Assembly (NCBI GenBank): GCA_026874595.1
Contig: CM049310.1
Location: 66,356,056 to 66,420,055, forward strand
From: Sipunculus nudus
Taxonomy: Eukaryota > Annelida > Sipuncula > Golfingiida > Sipunculidae
Length of the DNA: 64,000 bases
Reading direction: 5' to 3'
Below, piece after piece: positions 32,208 through 45,100 of the stretch; position 1 is the first letter of the stretch; each line of letters begins with the position of its first letter. The notes beneath the pieces were generated by a model. That model saw only the letters and a list, made by a program, of their open reading frames with translations. It ran no database searches and was not told the origin of the DNA. The translations under genes were made by a program, and so were the position numbers.

Positions 32208-32530
32208 TTCGCCCTGTGGCCGGGATTGGCACGAGGCTGCCGCCGATAGGGGGCGCCAGGGATGTAGAGAGTTGGGCTGTCCAGGGGCAGCTACTCTACA
32301 CATGTCTGGTGTTAAGTGCTGGTGTTAACAGGGGATCTGCAGAGTGTTGGGGACATGGAGTAAACCCCAACTCTGTCATATCGCCCGGAATGCCGGCAGC
32401 TATCTTGACCCAGCTTTAACTTCCCACTTAAGAGACTACTCTCTCGACGCATGCGCAGTCTCCTCTTGACTTTCACTCCTGGACACGCCAGCAGTTACTG
32501 GTCACCCGGCTGTCATACATCATAAATCTA
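32208..32530. promoter_or_regulatory. CpG-richer, promoter-like segment
   Basis: Contains GATAGGGGGCGCCAGGG (CTCF-like core) at about 32,246-32,262 and ACGCATGCGCAG (NRF1-like) at about 32,449-32,460, with several CpGs. It sits between a minus-strand ATG candidate and plus-strand sequence, so it could be a bidirectional promoter. The plus ORF 32216-32419 has no domain and may be incidental. Confidence 0.35.
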
Positions 32531-32900
32531 TCCTCCACAATGCTATCAGAGCTCGAATGTACAGAAACTCCAATGCACTGAATTTTTTTTAAACAATTCT
32601 ATATAAAACAACATATTTTAAATTATGTAATAAATTTTCGATAATATTGCATATCGGGTGATGTTTGTTAATTTAATAAGTAGAGCAATACTGGGAACAG
32701 CTACCTTAGGAACAGTGGCATCCACACCTGAGGAAGGGGCCGAGAAAGCTAGAACCTACACACAGCTAACCTTAAAAAAGGTGACAAGCATTTACATTAC
32801 TCTTTTTGTAAGTAACAGACTATACTAGAACAGCAATTCAAAGCTTTTCTTGATAAGTAGACCAACCCATATATTTAAATTATTACAAGCAAATATCAAG

Positions 32901-32939
<39 letters not shown>

Positions 32940-34330
32940 AATATATATGGTAATGACATATATTATTTATGAAATGAAATAAAATGATTGATCTCTTTTG
33001 GCCACTGGTATAATGGTATGTATCAAGGCAGGCTGTATGTAAAATTGCAGCTAGGCATGTACATCCCCTATAAAACGCAATGGCAACTTGTCATCTTAAT
33101 TGTTCACTTTCTTCCCCTCCGTAATTTTGACCCATGTTCCGCGTATCTGTCTGGTCATGATGGAGCTAAGCAGCGTGCCGATGTGTGAGCTCGACTAGGC
33201 CTCATTTAAGTAGAGGTACTTTGTATCAACTTAATTTTTTACACAAAATTGATGAATATTTTAACCAAGGGGTTCATTTCATCACTTTCAAGAAAAAAAG
33301 GTACGTTCTGCATTACCAATACGCGTGAACTATATACGCCGTTATATGTACTGTTGTCCAGGGTCAAGGTCAGTTTACCACGATTCATGGGCTCCTGAAA
33401 TTTTGTTGATTTTTTTAAAGGTCAGAAGCAATTTTGACGATCTAGAGTTATTATGGATCTTTCTAAATGTTCGTGGAATATCGCGAGTTGAACCAGTAAA
33501 TAATGTATAAACATTATTAATATCTGGTAAACTTGGATTGAATTTGTGTTTCAAATGTAGACTCTTCGTCTTTGTATGTACAAATCCTCAGGTGTACTGA
33601 CAGACCGGGCTCTGGGTTTTCGTCGTCACGGAATGATCAGTTTGCACTGTTTCCTTTGTCCACACGGGAATTGCAATAGCAGGACTGTGGTCTTCCAGTT
33701 GTTATTGGCAGCGCCCTGGCAATGCTAAATCACCACTGTAAACAAAACGAACTCCACATTAAAGAAGCAATAGAACTCTTTAAATTATACCAAAAAGAGG
33801 TAGGCCTATTTCCAGACAAGGGACCAATGGTCCACGGTGCTCAGTTGTTATATATGATAAAAAATAGTTAGAGAATCCAAAATATACAAATTTCACAAAT
33901 TTAAATAATGATCTTAAGTACCTGGATTTATGGATTTAATTTAAATTAAAAAAAATATTATAATATTCACTTTGGACTACTTTCACATTAATCTACTCAC
34001 TTGACATAGCAAGAATCTTGTGACAATTATTAACATTACAGAAACCATGAGAACTTGTCTAAGATCTGATTTTTTTATCATATTCAATATTTTGATTTAA
34101 AAAAAGTATCAGAAAAAATTTAAAGTAATCTCAGCTATGAAACCATTATATGGGTAAAAATTAACCCAAGGATTAGGCACCCTATAAATAATACATGAAA
34201 ACTAAGATGGGCAAGTTTAATTTTATTAATTGAAATAAAGGAACCAGTAATATAAATTTTGATTATTTACATAGTCTTGTGACAGCTGATACAATAAGCA
34301 CTCTAAATTTGATGACAATCCAACCAGCTT
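32531..34330. other. Non-coding stretch
   Basis: A (TA)n tract lies at about 32,900-32,950. A segment CACACCTGAGGAAGGGGCC near 32,730 looks like a dispersed repeat piece. ORFs at 32988-33188 and 33325-33510 lack support. Confidence 0.35.
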
Positions 34331-34339
34331 TTCCTGAGG

Positions 34340-35132
34340 AATCTTGCAATTGTGTGTGTATTTTGCATTATTTCTCGGGTGCTCAAACATACCCAGAAAC
34401 TCTGAGAAGATAGGTCACAGTGACCCAATTTCAGGTTTCTGGGGAGAACTTTTGAGGAACTCTCAGGATGTCAAGTTAGCAGTTTCCGGGTCCAATGGTT
34501 ATGATTTGTGTCCTACATTGGTATCAAATTGTCAATTATTTTGGGAGGTGCTTATAAGCCCCATAGCTCAGAGAATATGGGTAACAGAGACCTAATTTCA
34601 GGTGTCCTTGGAGATTTATTTATGGATTTACTGGGATGTCAAGTTAGAAGATTCCAGGTACAATGGTTGCGAATCGTGCCCTGTTAACACATGGCACATT
34701 TTTGAAGGCCTCAAAACTAAAGATAAAAATGCGTAAAAATTCGAAAAAGTCCAGGTGACGCCACCAGTCTGCAGAAACTGATGGAACACTCCATGATGAA
34801 TATGCATGCAAAGAATCATGGTGATCAATGCACTAGTTGTTTAGATACTAGAGCTTTTGTATCAAATTTTTAGTTATTCTGGGGGGGGGGGGGTGTAATT
34901 CTGAGCCCCATAGCTCGGAGGATATGGGTAAAAGAGACCTAATTTCAGGTTTCAAGGAGTTTTTTTAAACAATTTTTTACATTTTTTTTTACCTCCCAGC
35001 ATATCAAGTTAAAAGATTCCAGGTCCAGCGGTTACGATTTGTGCCTGGTTAAAGGACGGACGGACAGACGGACGGACGCCGGACAAAGAGTGATCGCTAT
35101 AGCTCAGATGACTTTCAGTCAGCTTAGCTAAA
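34340..35132. repeat. Repeat element of three ~210-bp units ending in a GGAC tract and hairpin
   Basis: Units share AGCCCCATAGCTC(A/G)GAG, GACCTAATTTCAGGT, ATGTCAAGTTA and TTCCAGGT. The block ends (CGGACGGACAGACGGACGGACG)-type tract at 35,055-35,080 and then the AGCTCAGATGACT...AGTCAGCTTAGCT hairpin. The same architecture recurs at 63,720-63,940. It also carries 13 G at 34881-34893. Confidence 0.7.
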
Positions 35133-38100
35133 AAACTGTCCTGATGGTCCGGGTCGAATTTTGATAAACTGTGAATGCTTAGAAATAGCCTATTTGTTCA
35201 CGCAAAATTGTGCGACAAATTCCCTGGTGTGGGGGGTCTCGTCCGGCTCAACCATCCAGCCAAGTTTACACAGAAAACTGGCGAAAGATTTTTATGCATG
35301 AGTTGCATTCGTAGAAGGGTGTCAACCTGGAGAAATAAAAGATGTCATCTAAGTGACATTTTGACCAAACTTCAGTTCGGTGTTCAGGAAATCCGTGAAC
35401 AGGTATTGAATGATGCCTCTACGACACGCATGGATGGTCTCTGTGATACGCTGTCATAATCGAGTTGCCGCCTAAATATATATACCATAGCGAACCTATG
35501 AATTGTCTATAGTACAAGGTTTTTCGATTAATTTCTGTTGGTTGGGGTCCACTGATACTTTTGAGTTGGGTTGTCCACTCGACGACCTTGGGCAACTTTT
35601 GTTATATGCAAATTAGGGCCGTAAAAAAACGAAACAGTTTTAGCAACTGTTTAGTCCATATTTTAAATGTTTATATGTGAACTAGGGTCGCCATTGTTGA
35701 ATATTTTAATTTCTTTAATATTTTAAGAACTCACCTTGATTATTGGAAAACATTAAAGCTAGACCTTGGTTTTCATCGTCAAAGCTTCAAACAATGAAAA
35801 CAATGAAACCATGTCAACAAATGTTTAGTCCGTGTTTAAACAATTAACATGCAAACTAGGATCCCTTTTGAATTAACCCTCTTTCTTTCAGCTGGGGAAC
35901 TGGTCAAACCTGATATACTAGGTTTTCATTGCCCAGATTGATAAAAGACCATCGAAAAAAACCTTTAAGATAATCTTCGGCATATCCGAATAGCTATTAT
36001 AAGGAAATTTTTATAGCTGTCAAAGATAGAATGGTTTTGGATTTCAGGTTTTATTGCAAATAAACAAAAAAAATCTATTACGCGAATTGTTAATAGGTAG
36101 AGATGACTGTATTTGAATATTTATTGTACAATAGATAAATATACACACATCCATAAGATTTGAAATATGTATAGGATATGCGAAGCACTTATTAAATATC
36201 ACATGTGTTCTGTACCAATATAAATAAGTGTTAGTGAATTGCCAATCCATGCATACAGATAGCTGAACTCTTTAACCCTGTTTTGTTCAAAAGTTCACTG
36301 AAGTTAAATATTAATAGGCATGTCGAAGTTATAACTCCCTCACATTTTTTTATTCTTAAGCCCCATTCACATGCACACATTTACTCCTGTGAGTATATAC
36401 ATATAATATACGTAAATGTACTTATGTAAGTATAATGTATCATGTGCAACAGATTTGCATATTTGAGTATAAATACTGCTGGGCCGGGGTAAACAGACAT
36501 GAGGAAAAGTATATATTTGCACGACCTCAGGGCATGATGCTTATTAGTATATCTGCATGCAAGGAACTTTACTTATTAAGTGAAATGTATCATGTGAACA
36601 GATTTCCTATTTGCATGTATATGCAAACTGACCCTTTGTGTGATATATATTTAAACCAAATATTCAGTCGCTCTTCTAGGCCAAGATCGGAATTCATATT
36701 GTGTGGACAAACTAAAATTCAAAACATATTGGGTACATGTATAGCTGAGAATGCACCCTACACATTATTTAAACAAATTATTTGAAATCTTTGGGTTTTC
36801 TAATAATGGTCGATTTGATCTAGATAATAAAATATTTCCGGTATTCAACTAGTAATCATTAATTCCAACGTAGATGTGCAGATTAAGAATAGCTATATAT
36901 ATATATAAGCAGCATGTTAAAATATGCGGGAACTCGCGACCTATTAACATATTTTTATCCCGGGGACTTCATTTAAATATTTTGAATTTATATGACATTG
37001 TCGTTTGAAAAGTGCAGGAATTATTTTTTTTTTTAAATTTTCCCCTTTAAACGTCTTCTTGTTAAATATTGGTCCTAATTTAGCGTTTAGTGCATATATT
37101 TACAACTCAATATGTTGAAAAAATTATGTTTTGAGCCATAAATGCTCGAGAAATATTGATGTTAAGGTTGATATATAAAACCAATATTAAAAAAAAAAAA
37201 AATAAAAAATCATTCATTGACGAGATCTCAGAATGTTTTTATGCGCACATTGTAGGGAACACCTCAAGGTTTCAGAATATGTATCAGGTGATATCAGAGC
37301 AACATTTTAGCTAATATTAAGGGAAACAAGAAGAATATTAAAAAAGATTGGAGGGAAGAAATTTTCATTTTGTCTTTGAGGCACTAATGGGGAATAAAAC
37401 AGGTACCTTTATAGCCATAGCCAATATAAATGTTTATGTGGACCACGTGAGCCCGGCCAGTTTGACACCTACAGTTATGGTAAGCGTATATTATGTGCAA
37501 TTTTGAGTGCTAAGGACCAGGTAGAAAGTGTACATGTTCTGCAATATGGCATGTTATATTATCTTGGCAATGGTAAAAATATAATACACATGAGCATCAC
37601 AACGTGCATAATACTCCCGTTGTTTATCTTGTGACTTCTGACCGCAAAAATATGTGTGAATTTTGATAAATGTAAATCAAGTGAGAAACTCTATCCTTCA
37701 AAATGTGTAATGAGTTTCATGAAAATCCATAGCCATAGGAATATTGTTGGTCACCAAGGTGCCTTCAAAGTGCGGTGACCGCTGATCTCATTGAATATGC
37801 ATGGATTTTGCGAGAAACCAAAAACACGCGAGATATTTTGTTGATTACCATTTAGAGTTTTATCAGAATCCTTCATGTTCTTCGCAAATTATCACGGCGA
37901 CACTATAAAGTATCCGAGTGACAAGTGACCTTATAAAATATGGGCGGATGTTGCCCATAATCGAACTCAGGTGTGATAATCTGTTGGTAAGTATTTATGT
38001 TAAGTTTCGCGAAATTCCATCAAAGCCCCGATAAGTTTATCGTGGCGATACTGAAAGTTAAGAACATTACACATGTCCCTTTTACCATGCAGATACGAAA

Positions 38101-39610
38101 ACTTTCTACACATTTTCACATTTTTACCAGATTTATTGGTGGATTGGATTGGCCTAGATTTGGAACCATTCCCACTGTTAAAAACTGACAGCCTTTTCAT
38201 GTACTAAGACCTTTCTGAAATGTCCACGTGCAGATTGTCCAATAAAAAATGTCCTATCCAAAAATGTCCGTCCACCTTGGAACGAAATTTGTTTTTGCTA
38301 TAGCTATTGTGTCTTCAAAAAAGTAATATTCATAGGTGAGTATTTAGTCCTTTGGCCCTTTGTATAACTCTATAAGTGTGTTTATATGTTTGTTTTGCTT
38401 ACCTGAACATTCATGACAATTAATCCAAAGGAATATACTCGCAAGTAGAATTTTACAAACTGGTGAAAATTTACTCCCTATGCAAATATAGTTACAAGAG
38501 TAAATGTCTGCTTGTCAAATGGGCTTTACTTCTAAAGGTTCTCATTCACCTACAACAAGCCTGTGTTAAGTGTAAATTTTAGGAAAAAAATATACATCCA
38601 AGGCAGAGTGAGATGTGTCTTCAAACGTAACTATATAATGTCTGAATTTCTATAAAATATTTACACTAAAGCACTAAAGGGTAAACAACAATAATACATG
38701 TTGTAAGTTACTAATAAATGTTTTTTTTACATTTTTATCCCTGACTTATGAGGAAAGTTGCATACAAACATATTTTCAGTGTCTTTTCGCTCACTAATCA
38801 CCAAGAACTTAATGTCTCCTCTATCACCACTAGTGATACAAACTTGTGAAAGCGTTGGTGTAACAGATTACCAAACCATGAAGCTAATCAATACCCACAA
38901 TAACATGAATTGCTCCTAAAATGATATCAATGGGGTCTTTTGTAAAACAAGCACATAATCACCAGAATGTTCACTGCATTACCATTAATTATCTGTCCTG
39001 ATCAGTCAATGAAATGCAAAAACCTTGTCATGATATACATGTAATACATGCAGCTGTATGTATGCAAGAGCATACACATTTTTTCCATACCATTGAATTT
39101 ATAGTACATGCAATGTGATGCTGCATTTTGGTGTTTTCAATTTTCAAGTTAAAAATCCAATCCTGTTACCTGTTTTTTTTTCTAACCATAGGTCTAGAAT
39201 GTTATACATTTAGGCAGTTGGCAGTGAGTAATTTTAGTTGAAGCATGTCAGTCAGTTAAAGCATTGTCTGCTGCGCAGGGCCCTGGTGATATGATCCATA
39301 TGATAGTAGTACATCCTGGCCCATACCTGGCTAATGCATCAATCTATACAGTGATACATTACCATATGATAAAATTATTAAAGAAAACAGGAGTGAAATG
39401 GAAAGCAAGTATGTTACATTTTACTATATATTATGTATCAAATGGGACAGCACTGATGACATGAGGTTACTACTAAATATAAATTAATTCTAAGGTAAGA
39501 ACTGAATTTACAAGAGATACTGGAACTATCCCCTTTGGTTTGAATTCAAAGGCCATGTATATGCTGTTCTATGTGAGCCTGTTGGTGTGTTAACTGTTGT
39601 AAAATTTTAC
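35133..39610. other. Non-coding stretch, no supported gene
   Basis: ORFs at 35175-35459, 36435-36785, 37997-38188 and 39264-39464 have no recognisable domain and no consistent splice sites. At about 37,700-38,060 degenerate segments (CGCAAATTATCACGGCGACACT, CGATAAGTTTATCGTGGCGATACT) look like old tandem repeats. The rest is AT-rich unique sequence. Confidence 0.35.
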
Positions 39611-39616
39611 AAAATC

Positions 39617-39700
39617 TTTTGAGTCCTCAGTGAAATCAAGCCCCCTTACTTAAGCAGTTTTGAGTCCTCAGTCAAATCAAGCTCCCTTACTGAAGCAGAT
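39617..39700. repeat. 42-bp tandem duplication
   Basis: TTTTGAGTCCTCAGTGAAATCAAG...CTTACTTAAGCAG is followed directly by a near copy. Confidence 0.75.
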
Positions 39701-41145
39701 CCATAATCAACCAACCATAGAACATATGCAAACCAAATAAAAAAGGTTAACAGAAGAAATGGAGGGGAAAAACAAAAGGAATCAAAGTCCCAGGTCCGAA
39801 AAAGGGGGTGCAGGTCCAGGCTGCAAATTTGTGTCTGTTACCCTTAAAAGAAAGGTTACCTTGGATAGAAAAAAGGGGTGATCCAGACCAGCTGGAAGCC
39901 CCCCCCCCGGATCTGCTTCTACATGTGACAGTAATGTGTGCATAAAATAACCAAGGGAATGTGTGAACACAGGTCTGTGAGAGAATATGGAAGTAAGTGA
40001 AGAATAACTGAAGTATAATAATAGGGCAAGAGAAAGATCCAGAAGGAGAGCCTTGTCTGCTGATAAACCAATTGTCTTTTAAGAAACTGCATGAGGTAAG
40101 TTATACGAAGAGCTGGCAGCTGGAAGCGATTAAGAATTTATAGAGAGTAGCATTATATAAAAAGGAAATATTACTTGAAGTGCAGTCACAAGATGTAAAA
40201 ATTGTGAAGGGGTCCTGACTGGAATAGGAATAGTGTAACAGACTATCAATTAGATACATGTGTACTTTACTGTTGGCGTGGAGTACAAATGAGGACAAAG
40301 AGAAAATTCTGGGAAGTATTAGTGCAGAGAGACTACAAAGGATGAAGGGAAGGTTACTGGTGCTGTGTCATATTTGAGGGGAAGTCTTAGTCATGTATAG
40401 TATTGGCGCACTAATTGTAACTTCTGACAGGCTGCAATGTTGTGTAATTTTGGAAATCGAGGTGTGTATCATAAGTGAAACCTTTTTATTTTGAAATAAA
40501 ATGGAAGAGCACAATTTTTTATACTGACCAATCTGGAGAGAGTACTCTACTACATCTTCATATGTATCTCACTGTGAGAGTGGACCCCCAGATGCCAAAA
40601 GGATGCCTGAGACATAAATGGTGTAAAAATTGACATTGTATACAAAATCCTAATAAAATGTATTGTTCAATGGCAGACAGGAGGAAATAGTGGTGAAATA
40701 CTAATCTTTTAACATATACAATGGTATTACTGTTCCAGATGATGTCTTGTCTATGTTAGCTTTTCACTTATCAACTGTGGTTCTTATTTGACCTGTTATT
40801 CATGAAGGAATTATTTCTATGACATTTCCCCGACCCTGAAGATGACAAATTTGATTAAGAGGTTATAGGAAGGGCAATTCAATATTGCAACACTGACTCT
40901 CTGCTCAGAGAGATATTCTTGTTTTTGCAGCTTATGCAGAAAAAAAAACGATTCGATGATTATGCATAGTGACGAATTGGAATATCATCTGAATACAGCA
41001 GCAGGAAATGGAAATAATGACCGGAAGACCCTTCTTTCCTTAGCTAGGGGCTAATTGGAACCGCAGATTCAAATGCGCAAGTGGTAAGATGACTGCTACT
41101 GCCCTGAATCTGACTGGATTTATTCAGCCATTGTACATGTTGAAT
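39701..41145. other. Non-coding stretch, no supported gene
   Basis: GA-rich unique sequence with a 9-C/10-C run near 39,900. No ORF with domain or splice support. Confidence 0.35.
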
Positions 41146-41410
41146 CGGCTGGATCCTTGGCAAAACCATGATGGCTGTATCCAAGCCAGAACCATGATGG
41201 CTGGATCCAAGCCAGGACCATGATGACTGGAACCAAACCAGAACCATGATGATTGGATCTAAGCCAGAACCATGATGGCTGGATCCAAGCCAGGACCTTG
41301 ATGACTGGATCCAAACCAGAACCATGACGACTGGATCCAAGCCAGAACCATGATGGCTGGATCTAAGCCAGAACCATGATGGCTGGATCTAAGCCAGAAC
41401 CATGATGGGT
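41146..41410. repeat. 26-bp minisatellite (~10 copies)
   Basis: The unit ACCATGATGGCTGGATCTAAGCCAGA repeats with substitutions. Because 26 is not a multiple of 3, all three minus frames stay open and give look-alike Trp/Ser/His-rich ORFs; these are not genes. Confidence 0.9.
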
Positions 41411-42521
41411 TCATTGACCGATTCTTGGTTTGCGCCCCACCCCCCTTGGTGAACCTGTGGAAAGAATTAGGTGTAGAGTGCCCTGGCCATGGTCGAGATC
41501 TGCACGAAGTGTACAAGGTAATTTACACTTCTGTCTGCATTATAAAGAAGTGTATTATGTGAATCAGTCGTATGCATGAACGTTACATGTGGTGCATGTA
41601 GAGACCCATCATTCTGAAAGAGTACATATAAAACCAACTGGTAGTTAACAAGATGTGAACATGTCAGGCTCCCTTCTTGTAAAGCATTGTGCCTGTATAT
41701 CATTGAGTGGATAAGTTGTTAAAGGATTGAGACGTTTCTGTTAAAAAGGTCAGCAAGTCAGTGGCTTTTACTCGGAATTATGAAGACCATCCTTGAGAAA
41801 GTGTTGTAACAAGACAAGTTGAGGCAAAGTCCGGGGTGTGGGGGTGGGGTTGGAGGGCGGTCAGTGGCTAAAGGTAGATGATCAATAGGCCAGCTGGTGA
41901 GCATGTACTGGTATTGATCGACCTCAGGTGATGTAAACCAGGGTAGAAAAAGATTGATTAGATTTAATATTTAAATATTTATTATTCTATACATCGATCG
42001 TTATTATTGACAAATTAGACAATAATAACTTTCGAAATACATTTGCAAACACTACACCGTTGCACTTTAAGCCAGATAGATCTAGAGCCGTGATAGGTGA
42101 ATATCCACATGAAACTCTAGAGGGTCAATGTTGTGTAGCCAATGAGAACTGAAACTGCACAATTTAAAATGGAACGTTATGACATGCATTGGAGGGCAAG
42201 GAATGTGTGGTTGAGTTTTACAAGTTGGGTTGGAAGAGTGAAGAAAATATGCCCGGTAAAGACTACAAAGGTCATCCTTTAAATACTCTGTGTTGGAGCT
42301 AACTCGGTCCAGATTTTGGCTGCGGCTGGAATGTTTCTTGAGTAAAGAGCAAGTTACTTACTTGTAATAGGGCTGACCATTAAAAAGGCCATAACTCATA
42401 CCAAGATACTACAATGAATGCATTTTAAAGACATCTGAAGAATCATGACAAGTACCTGAGCTACGGTAATAGCGGAGTAAATTGGAAACTTTAGAATATC
42501 AAATTTTGCAAGCAGTGTCAT
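41411..42521. other. Non-coding stretch
   Basis: No supported coding or repeat structure. Confidence 0.35.
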
Positions 42522-42585
42522 GTTAACATCAGTGGCGTCAATTTTTTTCCAGGGTTGGGGATGATTCGCCCACACACCCACACAC

Positions 42586-42641
<56 letters not shown>

Positions 42642-42782
42642 CTTTTTGGCGCCTGTATCACACATTTCAAATATATATATATATTACTTAATCAAATTTC
42701 AAATATATTTCAATATAATATTTCACAGTAAACTCATAAATCGAGCCGGTCTATATATTCTATTCAAATCTAAATTTCATTT

Positions 42783-42833
<51 letters not shown>

Positions 42834-42934
42834 CTCGGAAAAGTGGGGGGATGATAACATTGACCATCCCCCTTGCCTAAAAGTGGGGGGATATATACCC
42901 CCATCCCCCCTTTATTGACGCCCCTGGTTAACAT
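42522..42934. mobile_element. hAT-type MITE (397 bp) with an exact 8-bp target duplication
   Basis: The element spans 42530-42926 and starts CAGTGGCGTCAAT, ending ATTGACGCCCCTG (13-bp terminal inverted repeats, one mismatch). GTTAACAT flanks it on both sides (42522-42529, 42927-42934). An 8-bp duplication with CAG/CTG ends is the hAT superfamily signature. Inside are two (TA)n tracts (about 42,590-42,640 and 42,787-42,830) and subterminal G/C-rich ATCCCCC motifs. No transposase. Confidence 0.85.
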
Positions 42935-43387
42935 AGTCTCAAATCTGATTTTGATTTTGTTGCTCGTGGGCTGTATTAAAATGTGCAGTTAGAGGTTATT
43001 AGTGCCCTTTCGTAAAAGTACTGAGCTTGTCATACTGATGAAGATAACGGTAACTAACAGGGAACTGGTGGCCAGTTTCAAATTACAGCAGGATTCCTTT
43101 GGTGACACTTCTTTTTAATCAGCTGGTCCTGGATGTGTATTAGGTGTCGGGAGAAAGACAAATGACAGTAAATATTCTGTAATAAAGTGGAATGCCAATA
43201 CATTTGTGAAAGCAAGGGAGAAAATGAGGAGAGAACATTGTCTGCCTATGTTCTCAAAGTGAAAAGTACTGTGAGCATAACTTTGTGTGATTATAATTGA
43301 TGTCCGTGCGTTTTTGACAGCTTTTTACTTAACTGAGCACAGGTTTTTTTCCAGCAAGTAAACGTGTTTTCATGATCTGCTATTCAG
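42935..43387. other. Non-coding stretch before an exon candidate
   Basis: No coding; ends in a plausible acceptor (CTGCTATTCAG). Confidence 0.35.
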
Positions 43388-43518
43388 GTGATTTGGGATG
43401 CACACAAAGAAGAAAGAATAGAATATACGATGGATGCTGAGGCTGCCCAGGCCATGGGACATGAGTATAACAGATTGTCTCTGCAAGGTGCAAGTTACTA
43501 CTTCACGGATAATGACAA
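43388..43518 (+). CDS. Orphan internal exon, good splice sites, unrecognised protein
   Basis: A 131-nt exon between ATTCAG and a consensus GTAAGT donor. The frame reads VIWDAHKEERIEYTMDAEA, then AQAMGHEYNRLSLQGASYYF, then TDND plus two bases. It has mixed charge and aromatics, with no stops in this frame and protein-like composition. It is the best-delimited exon outside the SAM gene. No partner exon is visible within several kb either side, so it belongs to a gene with long introns or is a stranded fragment. I do not recognise the family. Confidence 0.5.
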
Positions 43519-45100
43519 GTAAGTATGAACTGCCTGGAAGAAAAAAGAAAATAAGAGCAATATAATACATGATAAAACAAGAGTTTATTTTTGTTATTAA
43601 AAAATGCAGGGAGCTTTATAAATGTTCTTTTGCGAATAGTGTAAACTTTTCGTTGTTTCATTTTTATAAACGGCATACGTTGCGAGAAATTATAGAAAAC
43701 CTCTAATTTCCATTGAAACCCATTATCACATTTCAAGACAGCCTTTTATCAAAACCACTTACCAGTTTTTCTTAATATTTACCAGGAGTATTCTTATATA
43801 TATTTCCCATGTACTTGGCAGAAAATAAGTCTGTTAAGTATAATTTCTATAAGTTATGGGCCCGAACAAAAAGTTGCGCCTTTTCCCCCCCAAGTATATA
43901 ACTTTGTTTAATTAAGATTCGGTTGTATACCCAAAATTTGATCTTTAAGTTTTTAGCATAAAAATAACATCAGTACCTTAGGTTTTGCCCAACTTTGACC
44001 ATGTCATGTTTTTTTCCTGTGAGTATTTTTACCCTAAAATTCACAACATATAAACGTAAGTATTTAATCTGTTTAAATTTGAAAGGTTGAAAATTAGGCT
44101 TGTTCAAGATTTTTTCTTGAAGCTCTATTCTAGCCTCTTGCTTTGTCCAGATGGAGGTTGGCAACTCCAGGTCATTTTTTACAGGTCACTGGGGTGCCAG
44201 TGAAGAGTTGTTCTCAAATCAACTCCATCACTGCCCCCACCGCAAACCTTCCCCACCAGTTGTTATGCAGTAATTGTTCCATAACTGTAATGCTGTTGTC
44301 ACTATATAAAATTTAAAAAAAAGTAATTTAGGAGTAACCCATTCTTAAAGGAATCAACATATAAAAATATAATTAAACCCATCAGTATGCATAAATGTAC
44401 AAAATATGAAAGAAATTATGGATAAATAAAGGTACAATTTAGAATTGTGAAATCTGAATCAATTTTATTTTTAATTATTCATTGTTTTGCAAATTTAAAA
44501 GATATATTTTTGTGGTAAAAAAGTAAATTCATTTGTATTCATGATGTGATGTTATCTGACAAGATTGAGAGTTATGATGATGCAGTTAAGAATTATGAAT
44601 CAACCTTTATATTCAGGTATATATGTTATAATGGAAATAGATAGAAATATGAACTTGCAATAAAAAAAGTGATGTGCTAAAGATCTATTAAAAACATTTT
44701 TTCATTATTTTCCTGCCTCATAAGTGGAACATAAAGTGATCAGCTTGTCCATCCATCATCTCTCCGTTATCATTTAATATATATTAATTATGAAATTATT
44801 CCTATTAGCAATGTTTAAATAACTCATATAATGTATGTGTTTGGATTTCAAGCTATCAAAGTATGTTATAACACCTATTATTCCACCCCCTACACCACCA
44901 CCAAGTCCTTTCACCAGTGGACTGGGGACACTTCAACTGTATATATTTTATTACAGAAAGAAATATATTTAATAATATATATATTTAAAAAAATAGATCC
45001 AATTGGAAAATGTGTAAACTACCGGACTGTCAACAATTGATCAAAAAGCCAACCCATGATCAAGGTAATAATACACATCTTATGTTCACAAACTGCTCAC
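43519..45100. other. AT-rich non-coding stretch
   Basis: Nothing supported. Confidence 0.35.

Noticed and set aside
35175-35459. 94-codon plus ORF with Cys and charged residues
   Set aside because: No recognisable domain, no splice-site support, and it begins right after a repeat end; not distinguishable from chance.
41044-41516. Trp/Ser/His-rich repeat ORFs in three minus frames
   Set aside because: Translations of a 26-bp minisatellite; all frames open alike.
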